This document shows, piece after piece, positions 12,038 to 25,336 of a stretch of 64,000 nt of DNA (within the stretch, counting starts at the first letter, position 1; each line of letters opens with the position of its first letter). The translations under genes were made by a program, and so were the position numbers. This DNA comes from Poronia punctata. Lineage: Eukaryota > Ascomycota > Sordariomycetes > Xylariales > Xylariaceae. The notes beneath the pieces were generated by a model that ran no database searches, had not been told where the DNA came from, and saw only the letters and a list, made by a program, of their open reading frames with translations. The stretch lies in NCBI GenBank assembly GCA_022579005.1, contig MU401587.1, forward strand, positions 41,745 to 105,744. Reading direction: 5' to 3'.

Positions 12038-13951
12038 CGGCATTTTTAAAAATAGAAGGCTTTGGTTTTACCTCGCTAGTTATCTGGTGAGTGGGGGCGC
12101 CGCAATTTCAACACACAGTACACATTGACACGCCTGCCTGATAGATGATAGTATTCCCGAGTGCCGGCTGGTACCAATACGGAAATCGGATGTTTGCTGT
12201 GCTTGTAGACCAGGTCCATTGCCTGTACTGCTGCCATTTCCTTTTCTCTGGAGTCTTCTTGTTCGATACACTCCCTGTCATAGAAGCCCGGTCACTCCTG
12301 GGAAGAAAGATATAGACACTCTAGAATTTTGCACGAATTCGGCTGATTGCAGACCTTGCCTCGCCGTGTTCTCGATGGCTTGCAATAGCTCATCAAACGG
12401 GCTTCTGATAGCGCGCCGCGATGGTGGCTAAATGTACACCCAACGTCTTTCTGCCATTTCTTTCTCGCCCGTGGAGCAAGTTGGCACATATGGCCCCATG
12501 GTTCCTCGGCTACCGTTGAGCAGTAAACACCTAGACAAAGGTGTATTCGGGCAGACACAGAGTGCCGCGGCGCTTGATATATGCGTTTTGTCGGCCTTGA
12601 CGTAGCCCAAAGGGCCCTAGCAAGGCATATTTTGGACTTTGAAGACTAGGTAGGTACCTTTCGACATGCCGAAGGGCTGATATAAATGCCTTTTGTGATT
12701 CCAGAACCATCTAACCTACATGTAGCCATGTCGCGAATGACCGATTATTATCATATTCAATATAGGTAGCCCTCAAGGCTCACGCTATACAACCAACGAC
12801 GCGCGTTACGAATCGGAGAGTGAAAGGGGGTACAAAACTCTTGAGCTTGAGATACATAGGTAGATCATGGCAGACAGGCATGAGGTGTGCAATAATTTCC
12901 GCAGTGTTCCATTCGCTGGTTTCCGCTTGTATGAGGAAGGTATGAGTCCGACTATCTATACGTTGTATCCGTAGGGCAGTTGCAGCAGGCTATCCATACA
13001 GTATGCAGGCTCCGCCTCCTATCTACTTACCCAACCTCTACCTAGTAATAGGTAACATTGTGTACCTAATTTTCCCCGTGATTATCATCATCCCAGGTTG
13101 AAATTATGTATACGGACCTACCAAAGAAAAATACACAAGCCATTACATACGAATACCGTGATACAAAAACAACTCTTCATTCTTCGTCGGCGTACTGGCA
13201 AGATATTGCTATTCTGCAATGCTTCGTTTCGGTGCTTTGCGAAATATACCACTTGGAAGGGAATGGATGGATGGATGGATGAGACCGAGGTAGGTACAGA
13301 ATGTCGGCGGGCTACATACACCTCAGCATGCCGGCTCGGCCCTAAAACAAATCATGAGGTTGACTTTCTTGCCTACATATGTACCTACCTTACCTAACCA
13401 ATAGTGTACTATATGTTGAAAGTATCTACACGATCTCGGGGCCAAATTGAGAGGTTTAAAGTATAGAATCCCCCCCGGGGAAAAAGGGTTGGGTTGGTCA
13501 GAATCAGAGTTGGGTAAAACAACCCCAGGTAGGTACCTAGGTTACATGTAGGCAGGACATGTATAACTCATCCTTGAATGAATAAAGACAGGAGGTAAAG
13601 TAGTATAAAAGGAGATGCTGCTTCGCAGGGACATGTCGGCAAATACGTCAAGAGCGGCTCAGACAAACCGAAACCGAAACCGGTAAAGTAAAAATGTTTA
13701 TTAATATAGGGGAAGGGAAATCATTCTTAACTCTTATTCTACCGACTCATCCTTCTTTTTGTTGAAAAATTGTGTAAAGCGCAGCCCCCGATACCAAATT
13801 CCTCGTTTATATACATCCATCTTTAGCTCATCTGCTCTCTTTCTTTCTTCTCTACTATACTGTACTGTAGCTTTGTTGATTTCTACAAAAACCCCGCCAC
13901 CCTCTTTTCTATATAGTCGTCATAAACCAACATCGTCACATACCTTCCTAG
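12038..13951. other. 1.9 kb convergent intergenic region, no gene seen
   Basis: Between the 3' ends of the deacetylase and the aminotransferase. It includes a GGAT tetranucleotide run near 13264-13280 and several TAGGTA/TACCTA clusters (13290, 13380, 13528-13545). No family-supported coding segment. Confidence 0.55.
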
Positions 13952-15332
13952 TTAAGTTGATCCGATGGTCTGACCGTTTCCATTATTCGACGTCTCCAAC
14001 ACTTTAACTCCGTCTTCGCGAGCGATAGGGAAACACCAGTTAAATTCGTCCTTGACCTTTCCGAGTTGGATAGCCCGGAGACGCGTCAAGAGATTCGAGC
14101 AGATGGGTCCGATATCTTCCTCGTCCTGCTCATCGGGCGCATAGATGACTTTTTCGTAATCCTGTTGGGACGATAACCTCTCGTGCTGTCCGATCGCCGA
14201 CGTAATGGATGTCGGCGAAGATGGGGAGATACGACGAGTGATTGATCGGATGGGCACAAGTGCAGCCGCCGTACCGGCTGCCATGACCTCCTTGAACGAC
14301 GGCAGTTCCGAGTATTTGATCTACACATTTTGGCGGCGCGCAGTTAGGAACAAGAAAAGAAAACGGGTGTTGGAAGGAAAGGGTAAATGTAACGTACAGA
14401 TCTACGCTCGACATTCCAGCCAAATGTCTCTTTGGCGATATCTAGTATGCTTTCGGCCGTCACGCTCTGGATGACATTCTTGGAATCGGGAACGACTATC
14501 GTGACGTCGTTACCGTCTACCCTGGCTCCGATGAAGCCGCTGGTGCTGAACTCGTCGATCTCGCTGCGCGTGGCGCTGTCGAGATGCAGCGTGATGCCGA
14601 ACCCCTCGCCCCTGGCCCTGTCGCTCCATCTCAGGACAGGCGCGTAATTGCCGCCGATCTTGGCGCTTCCCGTGCCGTTGGGCGCGGCGCGGTCGAAGTC
14701 GTCGAGGACGAGGCACTTGACCAGGTGCGTGCCGTGGTAGACGCCGGTCGGCATGACGTAGACGCAGAACATGTACTCTTCCGGCGGGACCAGGCCCAGC
14801 TGTGCGCTGGTGCCGTAGATCTGCGGCCGGATGTACATGGCCGCGCCCGTCTCGTGGGGCGGGACGTATTCGGCGTTGAGCGACACCGCGGCTTTCACGG
14901 CGTCGAGGAAGAGGTCCTCGGGCACGGGCGGACACGAGATGAACTCGGCCGACCGCCGCATCCGCTGCGCGTTCTTGTCAGGCCGGAAGACGGTGATTTG
15001 GTCGTCGGGTGTGCGGAAGGCCTTGAGACCTTCGTACGCTTGCTGGCCATAGTTCAGGGCAGGTGCCATGCCGTGGATCCGAAGGTAAGGGTCTGTCACG
15101 AACTTGAGAGGTGTCCATTTCCCTGTCTCGACGGAATAATGTGACTCGACGTGGCCATTGACTGTATTTTTTTGGTGTTGTCTCTCGTTAGCGATCTTCT
15201 AAATAGGCCCTGTTTACCTCGAGGGAGCAAGAGTTACTGGATAGGTAATCAATGTGTACCTTCGCGGACTTGAAATCCAACGTTAGACCAGTCAATGGTA
15301 CTAACCGGCGCTGGGGGAAAGTGTGTCGCCAT
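13952..15332 (-). CDS. Branched-chain amino acid aminotransferase (class IV, PLP)
   Basis: Transfers the amino group between Leu/Ile/Val and 2-oxoglutarate, the last step of their synthesis and first of their breakdown. Three exons: 15332-15260, 15161-14398 and 14320-13952; introns of 98 and 77 bp with GTACAC/GTACGT donors and CAG/TAG acceptors. The phases restore a continuous 401-residue protein. Seen: LNYGQQAYEGLKAFR, PDKNAQRMRRSAEF, YIRPQIYGTSAQLGL, and GTGSAKIGGNYAP carrying the PLP-binding Lys. The C-terminal GTAAALVPIRSI is the cofactor phosphate loop region. No mitochondrial presequence is evident (start MATHFPPAPV), so a cytosolic enzyme is inferred. BCAT paralogues also serve in secondary metabolism, but no biosynthetic cluster is around this one. 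Confidence 0.93.
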
Positions 15333-16613
15333 TGCTACGTAATTCCTCTGTCTACTTGACCAACTCTCCGTTCTACACGTATAAGGTGGGGTCGAAGAAC
15401 GTAGGCCCGAGCAAAACTGCTGCTGCGAATTGAAGTAACCTTGGGATTGCACAACAAGACAATCTCAGTCAAAAGGTTTCTAATGGGTCAAATGGATACA
15501 ATACAACAGATTTTATGCTTCCCTTACCAAAAGGGCGTATGTACCACGTAACGCTGAAGCGAGGATGGGAAATGTGATTCAACTCCGATGACGGAGTATT
15601 TAATTGGAAAATCGGGGTCTTGGAGATTCGGGGGTTGCAATGGGCGGGGCGGGGGGATTCGCGGGGCAATTCGTAACTAAGAAAACCACCCCTCGGCACG
15701 GTGGTTTAGCCCAAGTATTATAGGCACAAAATCCCTCCCAAAATTGAACTTGAAAGCAATGGCGTCTATTACATAGTAAGACGCCCTTTAATCAAGTGAT
15801 TCCAGCAGACCAAGATCTGCTTGCTGTGCTGTACATAACTAAATACATGAGTTCACTGCATGACATTCCCACGCCAGTCAATAACCAGTAATACCTAGAG
15901 AGTCGAGAGTCGAGAGTCGAGGATCGAGACGTTGCATTATACGGCACGCCCCACCGAAACCCCCGGACTTCTCCTTCTAGGGATTGACACCTTGGGCCGT
16001 ATCAGGTAATTATTGAATGTTACCCATACGAGTATATAGTGCCTATCCGACAAATTCCAGATGCATTAAGGGAATGGCTCCGACCCAGGCGGCAAGGACA
16101 CTTAAAGACTCGTAATTCGAAGGACTCGTCCCAAATCTGTTGCATTCTGAGACCTTCGTCCATCTCAATGATCTGTCCCCGTACTCTAACACCTATCATG
16201 TTCCCTCATTTCCTCATAAAAATCGCGTTATGCTGATGCAAGTGTCAGCAGCAGTCCCGTCGCTGCCCCTGATCCTCCACAACCGCACCGGACCCCTCGC
16301 CCAGGGGCTCCACTATTGGAGACCATCCGTTTCCCTCCTATTGGTCTTATAAATACCCCATATCTACCTGAGAAGTGCCAGGGTCTAAGTGCCGGGATCT
16401 AGTACCAGTCATATGGTATGTTTTGAGCGAAAAATGCCCCGTCAAGGGGCAAACAGCGTGCATCATGGTTTCTAAGCCCGCCTGTCGAAGTTTGGATTTC
16501 TGAATTTCGAATCTATCTGATTCGGAGTGTCAATCAGCTATACCAAAGGGCCTTTTTGCCTGTGCAGAAAGGCTCTCCAATACGTAGCTCTTATAAACAT
16601 CGCATCTTTCTCC
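15333..16613. other. 1.3 kb intergenic region, no gene seen
   Basis: Upstream of the aminotransferase and downstream of the trehalose gene. It contains a short tandem of GAGTCGA units at about 15899-15925 and nothing else recognisable. Confidence 0.5.
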
Positions 16614-19600
16614 CTAAGAAAGGCTGGCGAGCTTCTGAAGTGCTACGAGTACACCTGGGTTGGTTTAGCTTGTGTCCATCTATAAATAAGTCAAGGATAA
16701 CATACCGGTGACGCCCTGTGTTAAGGTGGTTCTTGCCTCGGTGTTTCGGCTGCTCAGCGTTACGGTGAACGATTCGTTGACCTCGCCGTCCGTCTTGAGC
16801 TTGTTCGCCCAACGGAACACCTTCTCATCGTCACGGCCGTCGCCAACTACCATAAGGAAGTCCGGTGCACCCGATTGGTTCTCGCCGCCGCCATGTGCTT
16901 TCAGTCCTTCGAAAATTTTAATAGCAGCAGTGGCTTTAGTCCAGTCGGACGGTTCCACTACGACGCAGTCTTCTAGCTGTGTAGCATGAACTCGTTGGTC
17001 TTCGCAAGATTCATTGATGTGCGCCGTCCAGTCGGTTGCCTGTCGTTCAGCCATGGCGAAATCTTCAGCATCCCTAAACCGGAATATTAGAGAGCAGTTC
17101 CGCTCCTCGATTTCGGACCCCGGAGTACGCTCAAGATAGTACTGTAGGATATTCCGGACCGAATGTTTCCATGTCGCGACCTTCTTTCGATCTGCAAATT
17201 CGGTCCAGCTACTCTTGCCGGGGAACTTGATGAAGCAGCCATTTTCGGCAATAAAGCCCAGATTAGGTGCCAGGCGGAACAGCCTATCGAGTTCGTCGGG
17301 TCTCCGTGCCGACATGACAAAAACGACGTTCCGGGGGTCGTACACCAGGTCATTCAGGACAGCAAGCGTGCGCTAGTATGTATTATATCAGCTGCGTGCG
17401 TCGGACAAATCAGAAGCAGGGGAGATACGAACCTGAGGGTTGGCAGGGACTCTGTCTTTTGCTGTTTCGGTAGGTATAAGGGTGCCTTCGTGGTCTAGAA
17501 GGAAGAGCCTCCGCTCGCTTTGTCGATATAGCTTCGATAGCTGATTTAAATTCAGACGAGGAACCGAGACTTGGTCGTGGCGATGTTGGACTTCGTAGCT
17601 CTGATCCAATTTTGACAAGAATTCTGTGAACCAATGACTTCCGGTGTGGTGACTAACAACTTCCCGGAGCGAACTCCAGCGGGCAGCCTTCTCCTCTTCC
17701 GACATCTCCACCGCCTGTTTGATGGCTTCCGAGCATTGACGATAACTCCAAGGGTTGACGGATAGCTCTTGGCCCCCAAACAGTGACGAAGTGCCGGTAA
17801 ACTCGGAAAGGATGAGAGACCCGTGCTTCTGATCACAATGTTGGCCATCTTGGCATACAATAAACTCATGCGACGTGAGGTTCATTCCTTCACGTTGGCT
17901 GGTAATCATCAGAGCATCCGCGATCGTGAGGAGGGCGAGATACTGTGAGTAGGGGATGTCCTGCTTCAGGTACACTACTGGCTGGTAGGCAAGGTTCGCC
18001 CAAGCCGAGTTGATTCTTGCGACGATATCTCCAACGGCGACATCCAGCCCACCCTTCTCGCTCCCAGACGACAAGGCAACCTGGATGAGGACGATCTTAT
18101 CTCTCCAGGAAGGGTTCTTGTTAAGGAACAGCTCGAAGGATAGGAGTTTTTGGCGGACACCACGGACGAGGTCGAGCTTGTCACGTGCGACAATGATCTT
18201 CTTGTCCTTGTAGCGATCTCTCATAATGTTGACCCACTTCATCACTTCGGGGTCTTGGCGGTGCAGGTTTAGACTGACGGGGTCGATACCAATAGCGTGA
18301 TTTGTGACGTCGACGAAACGGTCTTCTAGCTGGATACCGGCTTCGGTTGTCTCGACGGAGAGAAGCCTACTACATGTCTGGAGGAAATGACGTGTGTATT
18401 CCGCAATTTGAAAGCCGATCAGATTGGCCCCTAGCATGCCTTCAAGGAGTTGCTTGCGGACTGCCAAGCAACGGAAGACCTCGGAGGAGGGGAATGCCAC
18501 GTGCAAGAACAACCCAATCTTGGCCTCGGGGAGCTTCTTACGGATCATACCAGGGAGCAAGAGCAGATGGTAGTCGTGGACCCAGATGGTATCGCCGCGC
18601 TTCCAATTCTTGACAATCTTATCCGCGAACGCCTGGTTGAGGTTCACATAGAATTTCCAAGAATGGTCTTCATAAGCTTTGCTCTTGGGGTTGTCGGGGA
18701 TCTGATAATGGAAAACAGGCCACAAGATTTGTTTACAGAAATGCTGATAATGGCTGTCAAAGTCCTTGTCCGAGGGGAAGACGGGAAGCATATTGAACTC
18801 GGTCGCGAGGCGATCATCAATGTCCTCTTTTTGTTGCGTGCCCTTGAGCGCATCCGTAGGCATGCCGAGTGTACCTACCCAGGTGAACTCGCCGTCGTAG
18901 CCATCCCTTGCAGCTGCTTCGGCTGCCTTCCGTAGGCCGCCATTGCCTTGGTCTGCGTTCACTATTTGCCAGTTTGCATTTGCGAAGACTCTGTCATGGC
19001 TGTCGGTTCGTTCTTTCCGGGGTTGATGAATGCCTTGTCTGCCTAGTTCTTTTGCTTTCTCAAAGACTTTCTCATGCTCGAGGATCGAAGCTGGCGGGGC
19101 CGCGTCAATGGTTGCCCGCGGCTGAAAGTTTCGGTCACCCCAAGTAGGAGAGTCTTTATCTGCTGGGCCTTTGAACTCGGCATTATCCGGGACCTCTATA
19201 CGTAGACCGCGACCCGCGTCGTCGAGAAAGATTTCGTCTTCAACCGCATTTTCATCTTCGGTCGGAGTAAGAGGCGGGGAATTCGCTGGATGAGGCGTAA
19301 AGAGACTAGGTCGTACGTCTAGAGGGGGCCGTTTCGATTTGCCTTGGACAGTTGGCGCGGAAGGCTTCTTTTCACTTTCCAGAGAGCTATCAGGAAGGTT
19401 GAAGTATACCGTTTTAGGTAGGAATCTACAGGTAATTAGTTAGGACGCTTTATGCATTTGGCTACTCATGAGGCAACACTGTGCTTAGAACGTTGACGAG
19501 GGAACATGCTGTAGTATGACTCGAGCGGCAGACCTCGTCTACTAGAGGTCGAACGTTGAGACATATGTATACATACTCGATAGCACACGCATAAAGAAGG

Positions 19601-19642
19601 GGGGCGGGTAAACACATACAAAGAAGCCAGGAAGACGGTCAT
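16614..19642 (-). CDS. Trehalose synthase complex regulatory subunit, Tps3/Tsl1-like
   Basis: Member of the TPS/TPP family that builds trehalose; Tps3/Tsl1 proteins scaffold and regulate the Tps1-Tps2 complex. Four exons: 19642-19620 (only 23 nt), 19425-17433, 17372-16706 and 16654-16614, giving 907 residues. The short first exon yields MTVFLASLFLP, which joins TVYFNLP. Residues about 150-550 are a GT20 domain with WVHDYHLLLLP and GGLDVAVGDI. The substrate motif reads REGMNLTSHEFI, where active synthases have DGMNLVSYEY. The C-terminal phosphatase-like HAD domain begins with LLDHEGTL: nucleophile Asp652 is kept, but the second acid is Glu654 instead of Asp. GDGRDDE near the end is retained. 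These changes point to a regulatory rather than catalytic subunit. Two AGGGG stress-element-like sites lie upstream (19726 and 19900). Confidence 0.9.
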
Positions 19643-22600
19643 GATGGGCTATATGACAACAGGCGGTACGGAAAGAAGAACAAAGTTCAAGTTGTTATAC
19701 TCGTGACGACGCCAGGTTGTCGAGGAGGGGCTTTTGCGCTCTCCAGAGGAAACGGTGAGAGGTAAGTTATTAACAAAGAACTGAAGAGTAGGCGGCCTAT
19801 GGGCAGATAAGGATACAGCTAAATTTTGATGGAAGCTTGCTAGCGCAGTGGCACCTTCGATTTGCGGACGGTAAATAAAAACAATGGCATTTGCAAATGA
19901 GGGGAACGGGTCATGTTATATGACTATTCACGGAAAGGTACTTGCAGTACAGTACCTCTGGGTTTGACGGGGGCAGAAAACCATCCACAACGTGAAGCAA
20001 AATTTGGTCAACTTGATGTCAGTAAGTGGAGAATGAGTGATGTTCAAGAGACCGTTAGAAGGTCCACATGCTTGCATCTTCCTTGCACCCCACGCTCCCG
20101 CGCACTCCCACTGGAGGAACTCTTTTTATTTTACTGCGGGCCAAACATCAGAAACATCTACTCATAAGGACGCAAACAATTAGCTGCGAGAGCGCCTTGC
20201 CGTGCCGTAGGCCGAAGGAATGTGTAACAAAGCAATCTGGCCCATTGCAGAGCTGGTCCCGCCAACGTCTTGGCCAGTGCTCTATAACGCCCAAGGAAAG
20301 AAGCACATGGCGCTGATGACAGGCCGGAAGTTCTGTGAGCTTTTTGGGGCTTCATTCCCAAGGCGGACTAGACTTGCATCTGTTCCAACGCACGCGATAA
20401 GCCAATAATATATCAGTTCGTGATGCCTGCAACATGTATCCACCAGCCCGGTTCGGCTACGTCATATCACTACTGGCCAATGCCTACCTGGCTTGGCAAC
20501 CAGTACGAGTAGGTACAGAAATAGGTAGGTAATAGATATGGAAGGAAATACCTTTGAGGTGTACCTACAGTATCAAAAAATGCATTTATATATTGAGTGT
20601 AGAATATCACCATCGATCGCCCCCCGGGCAATCCTCCGGAGCTGTTTCACCGTTTGTTTGGCCATAGAACATCGCCATCAATACAGATCCTAGTCCCGTG
20701 TTATACGAGTTGTTTAGACACTGAACTGGGTTTTCAAGGTTCCTGTGTCATAGACATTTGCAAGAATAAATAACTGGGGAGGTGTCTTTTAAGCCGTCTT
20801 GGGCTACTGTGTATGTCGTCACCACTAATGATTTCTATACTCGTACGACCTTACAGAATGTACCATTACTTGTGGCACCACAATGGGCAGCGTCGAGTAC
20901 TTTATATCCTAACCTTGATATTCTTCTGTACATGCACGGTTATCCAGTAGATACGGTAAGATAGGTAGTGGTGTTACTTGACATACATTTGAATTCGCTT
21001 AGCCGCCTGGCAGTTAATTGCATCCTTCTGAGAGGCTGTCTTGAAAGGACAAGATGCTGCACTTGATCATGATCTCTCCGGCAAATGGTGCCCCTTACAT
21101 TTACTTTGCAGCAATAAATTGAAGAAAAAAAAAGGGTCATGGTCGAAAAGATCTACAATTTGCATTGGGGACATTTTCCTCCGGTCGTGATCTCAACTTT
21201 CTGATGCGATTCCCGATCTTTGATATCATGGTGCTTTTGTGTTGGTTATTTATTACCCAAACACTGTACCACCCATTAGCACCTACCCTGTAGAAACGGC
21301 GATCTTCAAGTCCTATTCCCTCCTCAGTAGGAGGTATTGCTCCGGATTTCTGCATCGGAAATACCACAGCCTCAAAACCAACCAGATAACCACAGATACA
21401 AGTCTATTACAATTTACCGTTCTCCTAATATATTTCCATCTCGCACTTTCTTCAACCTTGAAACCTTTTCCTACACGTATAAACCAAACCAACGCTCCAG
21501 GTGAAGGGGGGCTATGGTTAAAACTAAGCTGCACGGACACAACCTAGCTGACATAATAGGTACATTGAGCCTATTAATCGAGCCAGTTGCAATTTCTGTT
21601 ATTCCGCCGCATCCCGTAAACAAATAACATGCCTCCGTTATTGATTTTCTGCCCATGCTTCCCATCGACTCTTTTTGCACCATTCACCGATGTACCGTCG
21701 CTGAAATGACTGTTGGATGTCTGCCCGTATTCCCCTTTCCCCACCTTTGTCACAGCGGCAGCGTCTATCTCCCTAAGGTAAAACCTAGTTTTTACGTGTA
21801 CATGGGCTAATGCCAAGATGGATTTTCCCTATAGCGCTTGGATCGCGAGGTAAGAGAGTGATCGGGAAGCAGGTCGATTTTTGATTTGGAGGTTTCTAGA
21901 TGTTTCCGTTACTGCCTCCCCTCGGACCATCGAGTGGGGATTCGCATCGGCCCTTACGGGACTAACGGCCTAAACCGAAAAAAGATAGAAAGTCGCTGCA
22001 CTCTCGGGATCTAGATCCCCTTAGGCTGTGCCAGAATAGCAAAACCCGCGTATCTTGTTACCTAACACTAGACTAACAAACACACCTCCAATACGTACAT
22101 TTTGGTGTACCTACTCGTACGTGTAGGTAAGTATTTTGTGACGAGATAACATGAGATTTCGCAATTTTTGTAGCCGCGGAAGCCGTTTTCACACACCCTT
22201 GAGTTGAGCTTTATCGCATGCTACCTACCAGTCCCACCAGTATAGCAGCCAGCCAGCGAAGACAACGATGGTCTCGCCGTCGAGTGGCCCGGCAGACAAT
22301 TTATTCGCTTGACAACACCCCGGCATATTCCCGATGGTCCCACCACCCTGTCAACTAACCTTGGCTTTCTAAAAAGGTATGCATGCATGTCAGATCTTGG
22401 CATCTCAGGCACATGCCATTGCTTCGACCTATTCGTTGGCCAGAGCCTCGAGGAGGTCCTCTCAGCGGTTCAGCACGGGTATGCAAGGTCGGCCCATCAA
22501 ATGGGTTCCCTCAGATCTCCACTTCTTGTACGCAAAGGCAGCATGCATACTGTAAACGTGGGCTTGCGAGAAACATACTACCCATTGTCACGGCTGAATG

Positions 22601-22809
22601 CGAACGAACATTGAGTTTCCAAAAGCGAAAGTACGAAAGGAGGAGGACCTGCTTCGTATCGTACTGTAGATAAGGGTATCTTAGAATGATTGGTCACCGA
22701 AGAAGCGCCGCGTGCTTTCCCTTATCAAGCTTATGTTCAGGGCGACGCCTTGACGTTGAAACAAACTTCCTCCAAATCTGCCTACATTTTGATTCTCTCA
22801 GAGGGTAGT
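19643..22809. other. 3.2 kb intergenic region, no gene seen
   Basis: Holds the promoter of the trehalose gene at its left and the 3' end of RSA4 at its right. Two AGGGG elements lie close to the trehalose gene. Short open frames (for example 21239-21547 and 22309-22614) have no recognisable features. Scattered TAGGTA-type motifs occur near 20510-20530 and 22105-22130. Confidence 0.55.
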
Positions 22810-25336
22810 CTAATGTCGCCATGTTCTGACGGCCTTATCCTTGCCGCCAGCTGCGACACAAGTTCCATCCGGCGACCAATCCACGGCATAAACCTCGTCT
22901 TCGTGGCCCGGGAGGTCGGTTTTCAATTTGAAAGTCCGCATGTCCCAAGTTTTAAGCGTTGTATCTCGGCTACCTTCATCCCCCAATCGGGTTAGCATGA
23001 CATTATTTGCAGCGTATCCCGCCAAGGAGGATAATGTCTCGCATATTGTGAGATATGATCAGTCACTTACATGATACTAATAATCGCTATAGTACACCTG
23101 GTTAGCAGGTACAGAACGGGCCAGGGGTGATAGGAGGGGGAAAGAAGTGACACATACCGAATCTGCGCTGAATGCAACTTGAAACACAGGTGCAACCTAT
23201 AAGCTGTCAGTGATGGATTCAACCTACTACTTGTGCCACCGGTATCAACACCTCCAGGGTAGGAGCGACAAGCCGAGAAATGTGAACTTACATGGCCGCG
23301 AAGTGTTGCTAGGAATTTACCATCTCTGTCGCAATTAATCAGCAACGTTGCCTTTCCCCGTAGCGATGATCACAAAAGTACTGACTTGTCAAAGATCTTG
23401 ACCGAATTATCCCAACTTGCCGTTGCGATTAGCCTACCGTCGGGAGAAAAGACAACAGCATTCACTTGTTTCGCATGCCCCATAAGCCTGTTTATGGGTT
23501 TAGACCCTTGTGACTCTGGGTCCCATATGTAGACTACCAGACGCAGAGTTAGCGAGATTCGGCTAGCCGAGGCTTCAACCACACAATTGTATGCAAGTGA
23601 TAGAAAAAGGTAGGTCCTGAAAAAGCTAACCTGTGCAATCGTCACTTGCTGATGCGAGTCTTTCCACAATTTTGCCGCCGTGAGTAGCAGCCTTTTCGAA
23701 CCGCTCTTTGGCTTTGGCCTTTTTCTCTTCCGTCGACGCTGGCACCACCTTAGTGTGGTCGTGGTATGCTGTTCGCAAGACGCTGTCGGTTGAGAGGGTT
23801 ACTGAGTAACTGTGTTAGTAGTAGGCACACCGGCCTTTATGGGGCGTGTTGGATACATACTATGATTAACCCAATGCACATGTGAGTTTAACGAATGGCG
23901 AAGGGTCCCGTCTGAGGCGTTCCAAACTTTGATTTGGCGGTCCTGGCTGGCGGTGTATATGTGGTTCAAACCGCCCCATCGAACTGTAGTAACGGCAGAC
24001 TGGGAACGTTAGAGAACCGAACGTACTGAGCGCTAGACCGTATAATACCTTATGTCCAGACAACACATGATGTGTCACACCTGTGATTGTATATATCCGA
24101 ACCGTAGCATCCTTACTGTGGTAATGTTAGCGACGTTTATTTTTGGCAACCCAGGGCACGACATGCTTACCTGGCACTTGCAAGTCGTGGACCATCCTCG
24201 CCCCATAAGTGAAACGGCTGCCATGCAATGCTAGTTATCCACTTGTTGTGACCCCTTAAAGAAATGTCAGTTCAACTTCAGTCCAGCCGGCCTCGCAGAA
24301 GGCCAACGGCGACGAGAGCGCCACCCATGATACTTACGTGAAAGGCTTCCCTATCTGTTTTCCGGTGTCTGGGTCAAAAAGCCGGACCATCTGTAGCGCG
24401 TTAGATGACCGAACAGCCCATGGGTACCATATCACGAACCTTGTCCATGCTACCCGTCGCTAGGTAAGTCCCAGAAGGATCAAAGGAACAAACCAGAACC
24501 CAGCCTGAATGTTGTAACGTATGTTTCGGTGTACCAGTTTCGGTGTTCCAGACTAGTGTTTGTGTTAGAACTGACATCGCCCGCAAGCCTACTATTGTCC
24601 ATAAACCTACTTCTCGCTGTGCAATCACCAGAACCGGTTGCGAGTATTGAACCCGTCTTGGGGGAGAACTGGGCGGTAAGGATCGGTTGGCCATGTCCAG
24701 GGATCCTATATCAATCTGTCAACCGCCGTCACCTCAAACTAGGTGTAGTTGTTGATATCATAGGGACTAACTTATGGGCCATGCGAGTAGCAGGTTGGAC
24801 TGCAGGAACAAGGTCAATACTTTCTCATCTTCTTTTGCAACTTTGCTGACTATTATCAACTCGCGACCCCTGCGTACCTTTAAAGACAGACTGGGGTTCT
24901 GCAGTGAGTGAAATAGTTGTTTCGAAGGGATTTTCGATGCCATGTTTCCTTAGGACCTCGAGGAACTCGGAAGGACTGGGATATGAATCTATCACAATGT
25001 CTGAATTTGGAACCCGTATGCGAAAGCGGTACGGTGTGAAATCTTCTCGGTCCTGGTTGGAGACAGAGGTTAGCACGTCTGTACCCGACCCAGTCATTGT
25101 ATCCATGTCTAACATACTCTCTGAAGTAAGGTGTTCAACAGCGCCGACACGTTTTTCTCCGTGGCATCGGCAAGAGGGATCTCGACGGTCTCGGCAAGTT
25201 CCGCGCCCTCGCTGTCGACAAAGCGAGCCCTGATAGATCCAGTGATTGAGGTGGTAGAGACATCTTGTTGGACCTTGGAACGTTCCAAGATCTCGCGCTT
25301 TTGCCGCTTAGAGGGTGGGGGAAGCACAGTCGCCAT
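22810..25336 (-). CDS. RSA4: 60S ribosome assembly factor Rsa4 (Notchless), WD40
   Basis: Rsa4/NLE1 binds pre-60S particles and is pulled off by the Rea1 ATPase. Fifteen exons are reconstructable with consistent phases: 25336-25118, 25052-24878, 24799-24772, 24705-24611, 24552-24440, 24390-24338, 24254-24171, 24115-24049, 23999-23861, 23801-23631, 23533-23386, 23325-23292, 23196-23158, 23086-23071 and 22973-22810. They total 514 residues, the size expected of the family. The N-terminus (MATVLPPPSKRQKRE) leads into the NLE domain (PYRFRIRVPNSDIVIDSYPSP). Then follow GHGQPILTAQFSP and a beta-propeller with repeated GH...W-D units, for example ATARIWN-like, KDATVRIY, DRQIKVWNASDG, DNSVKIFD and DTTLKTWDMRT, ending KAVRTWRH. 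The gene is far more intron-dense than its neighbours and has exons of 16, 28 and 34 nt. It shares a 625 bp promoter with MSH4. Confidence 0.93.
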
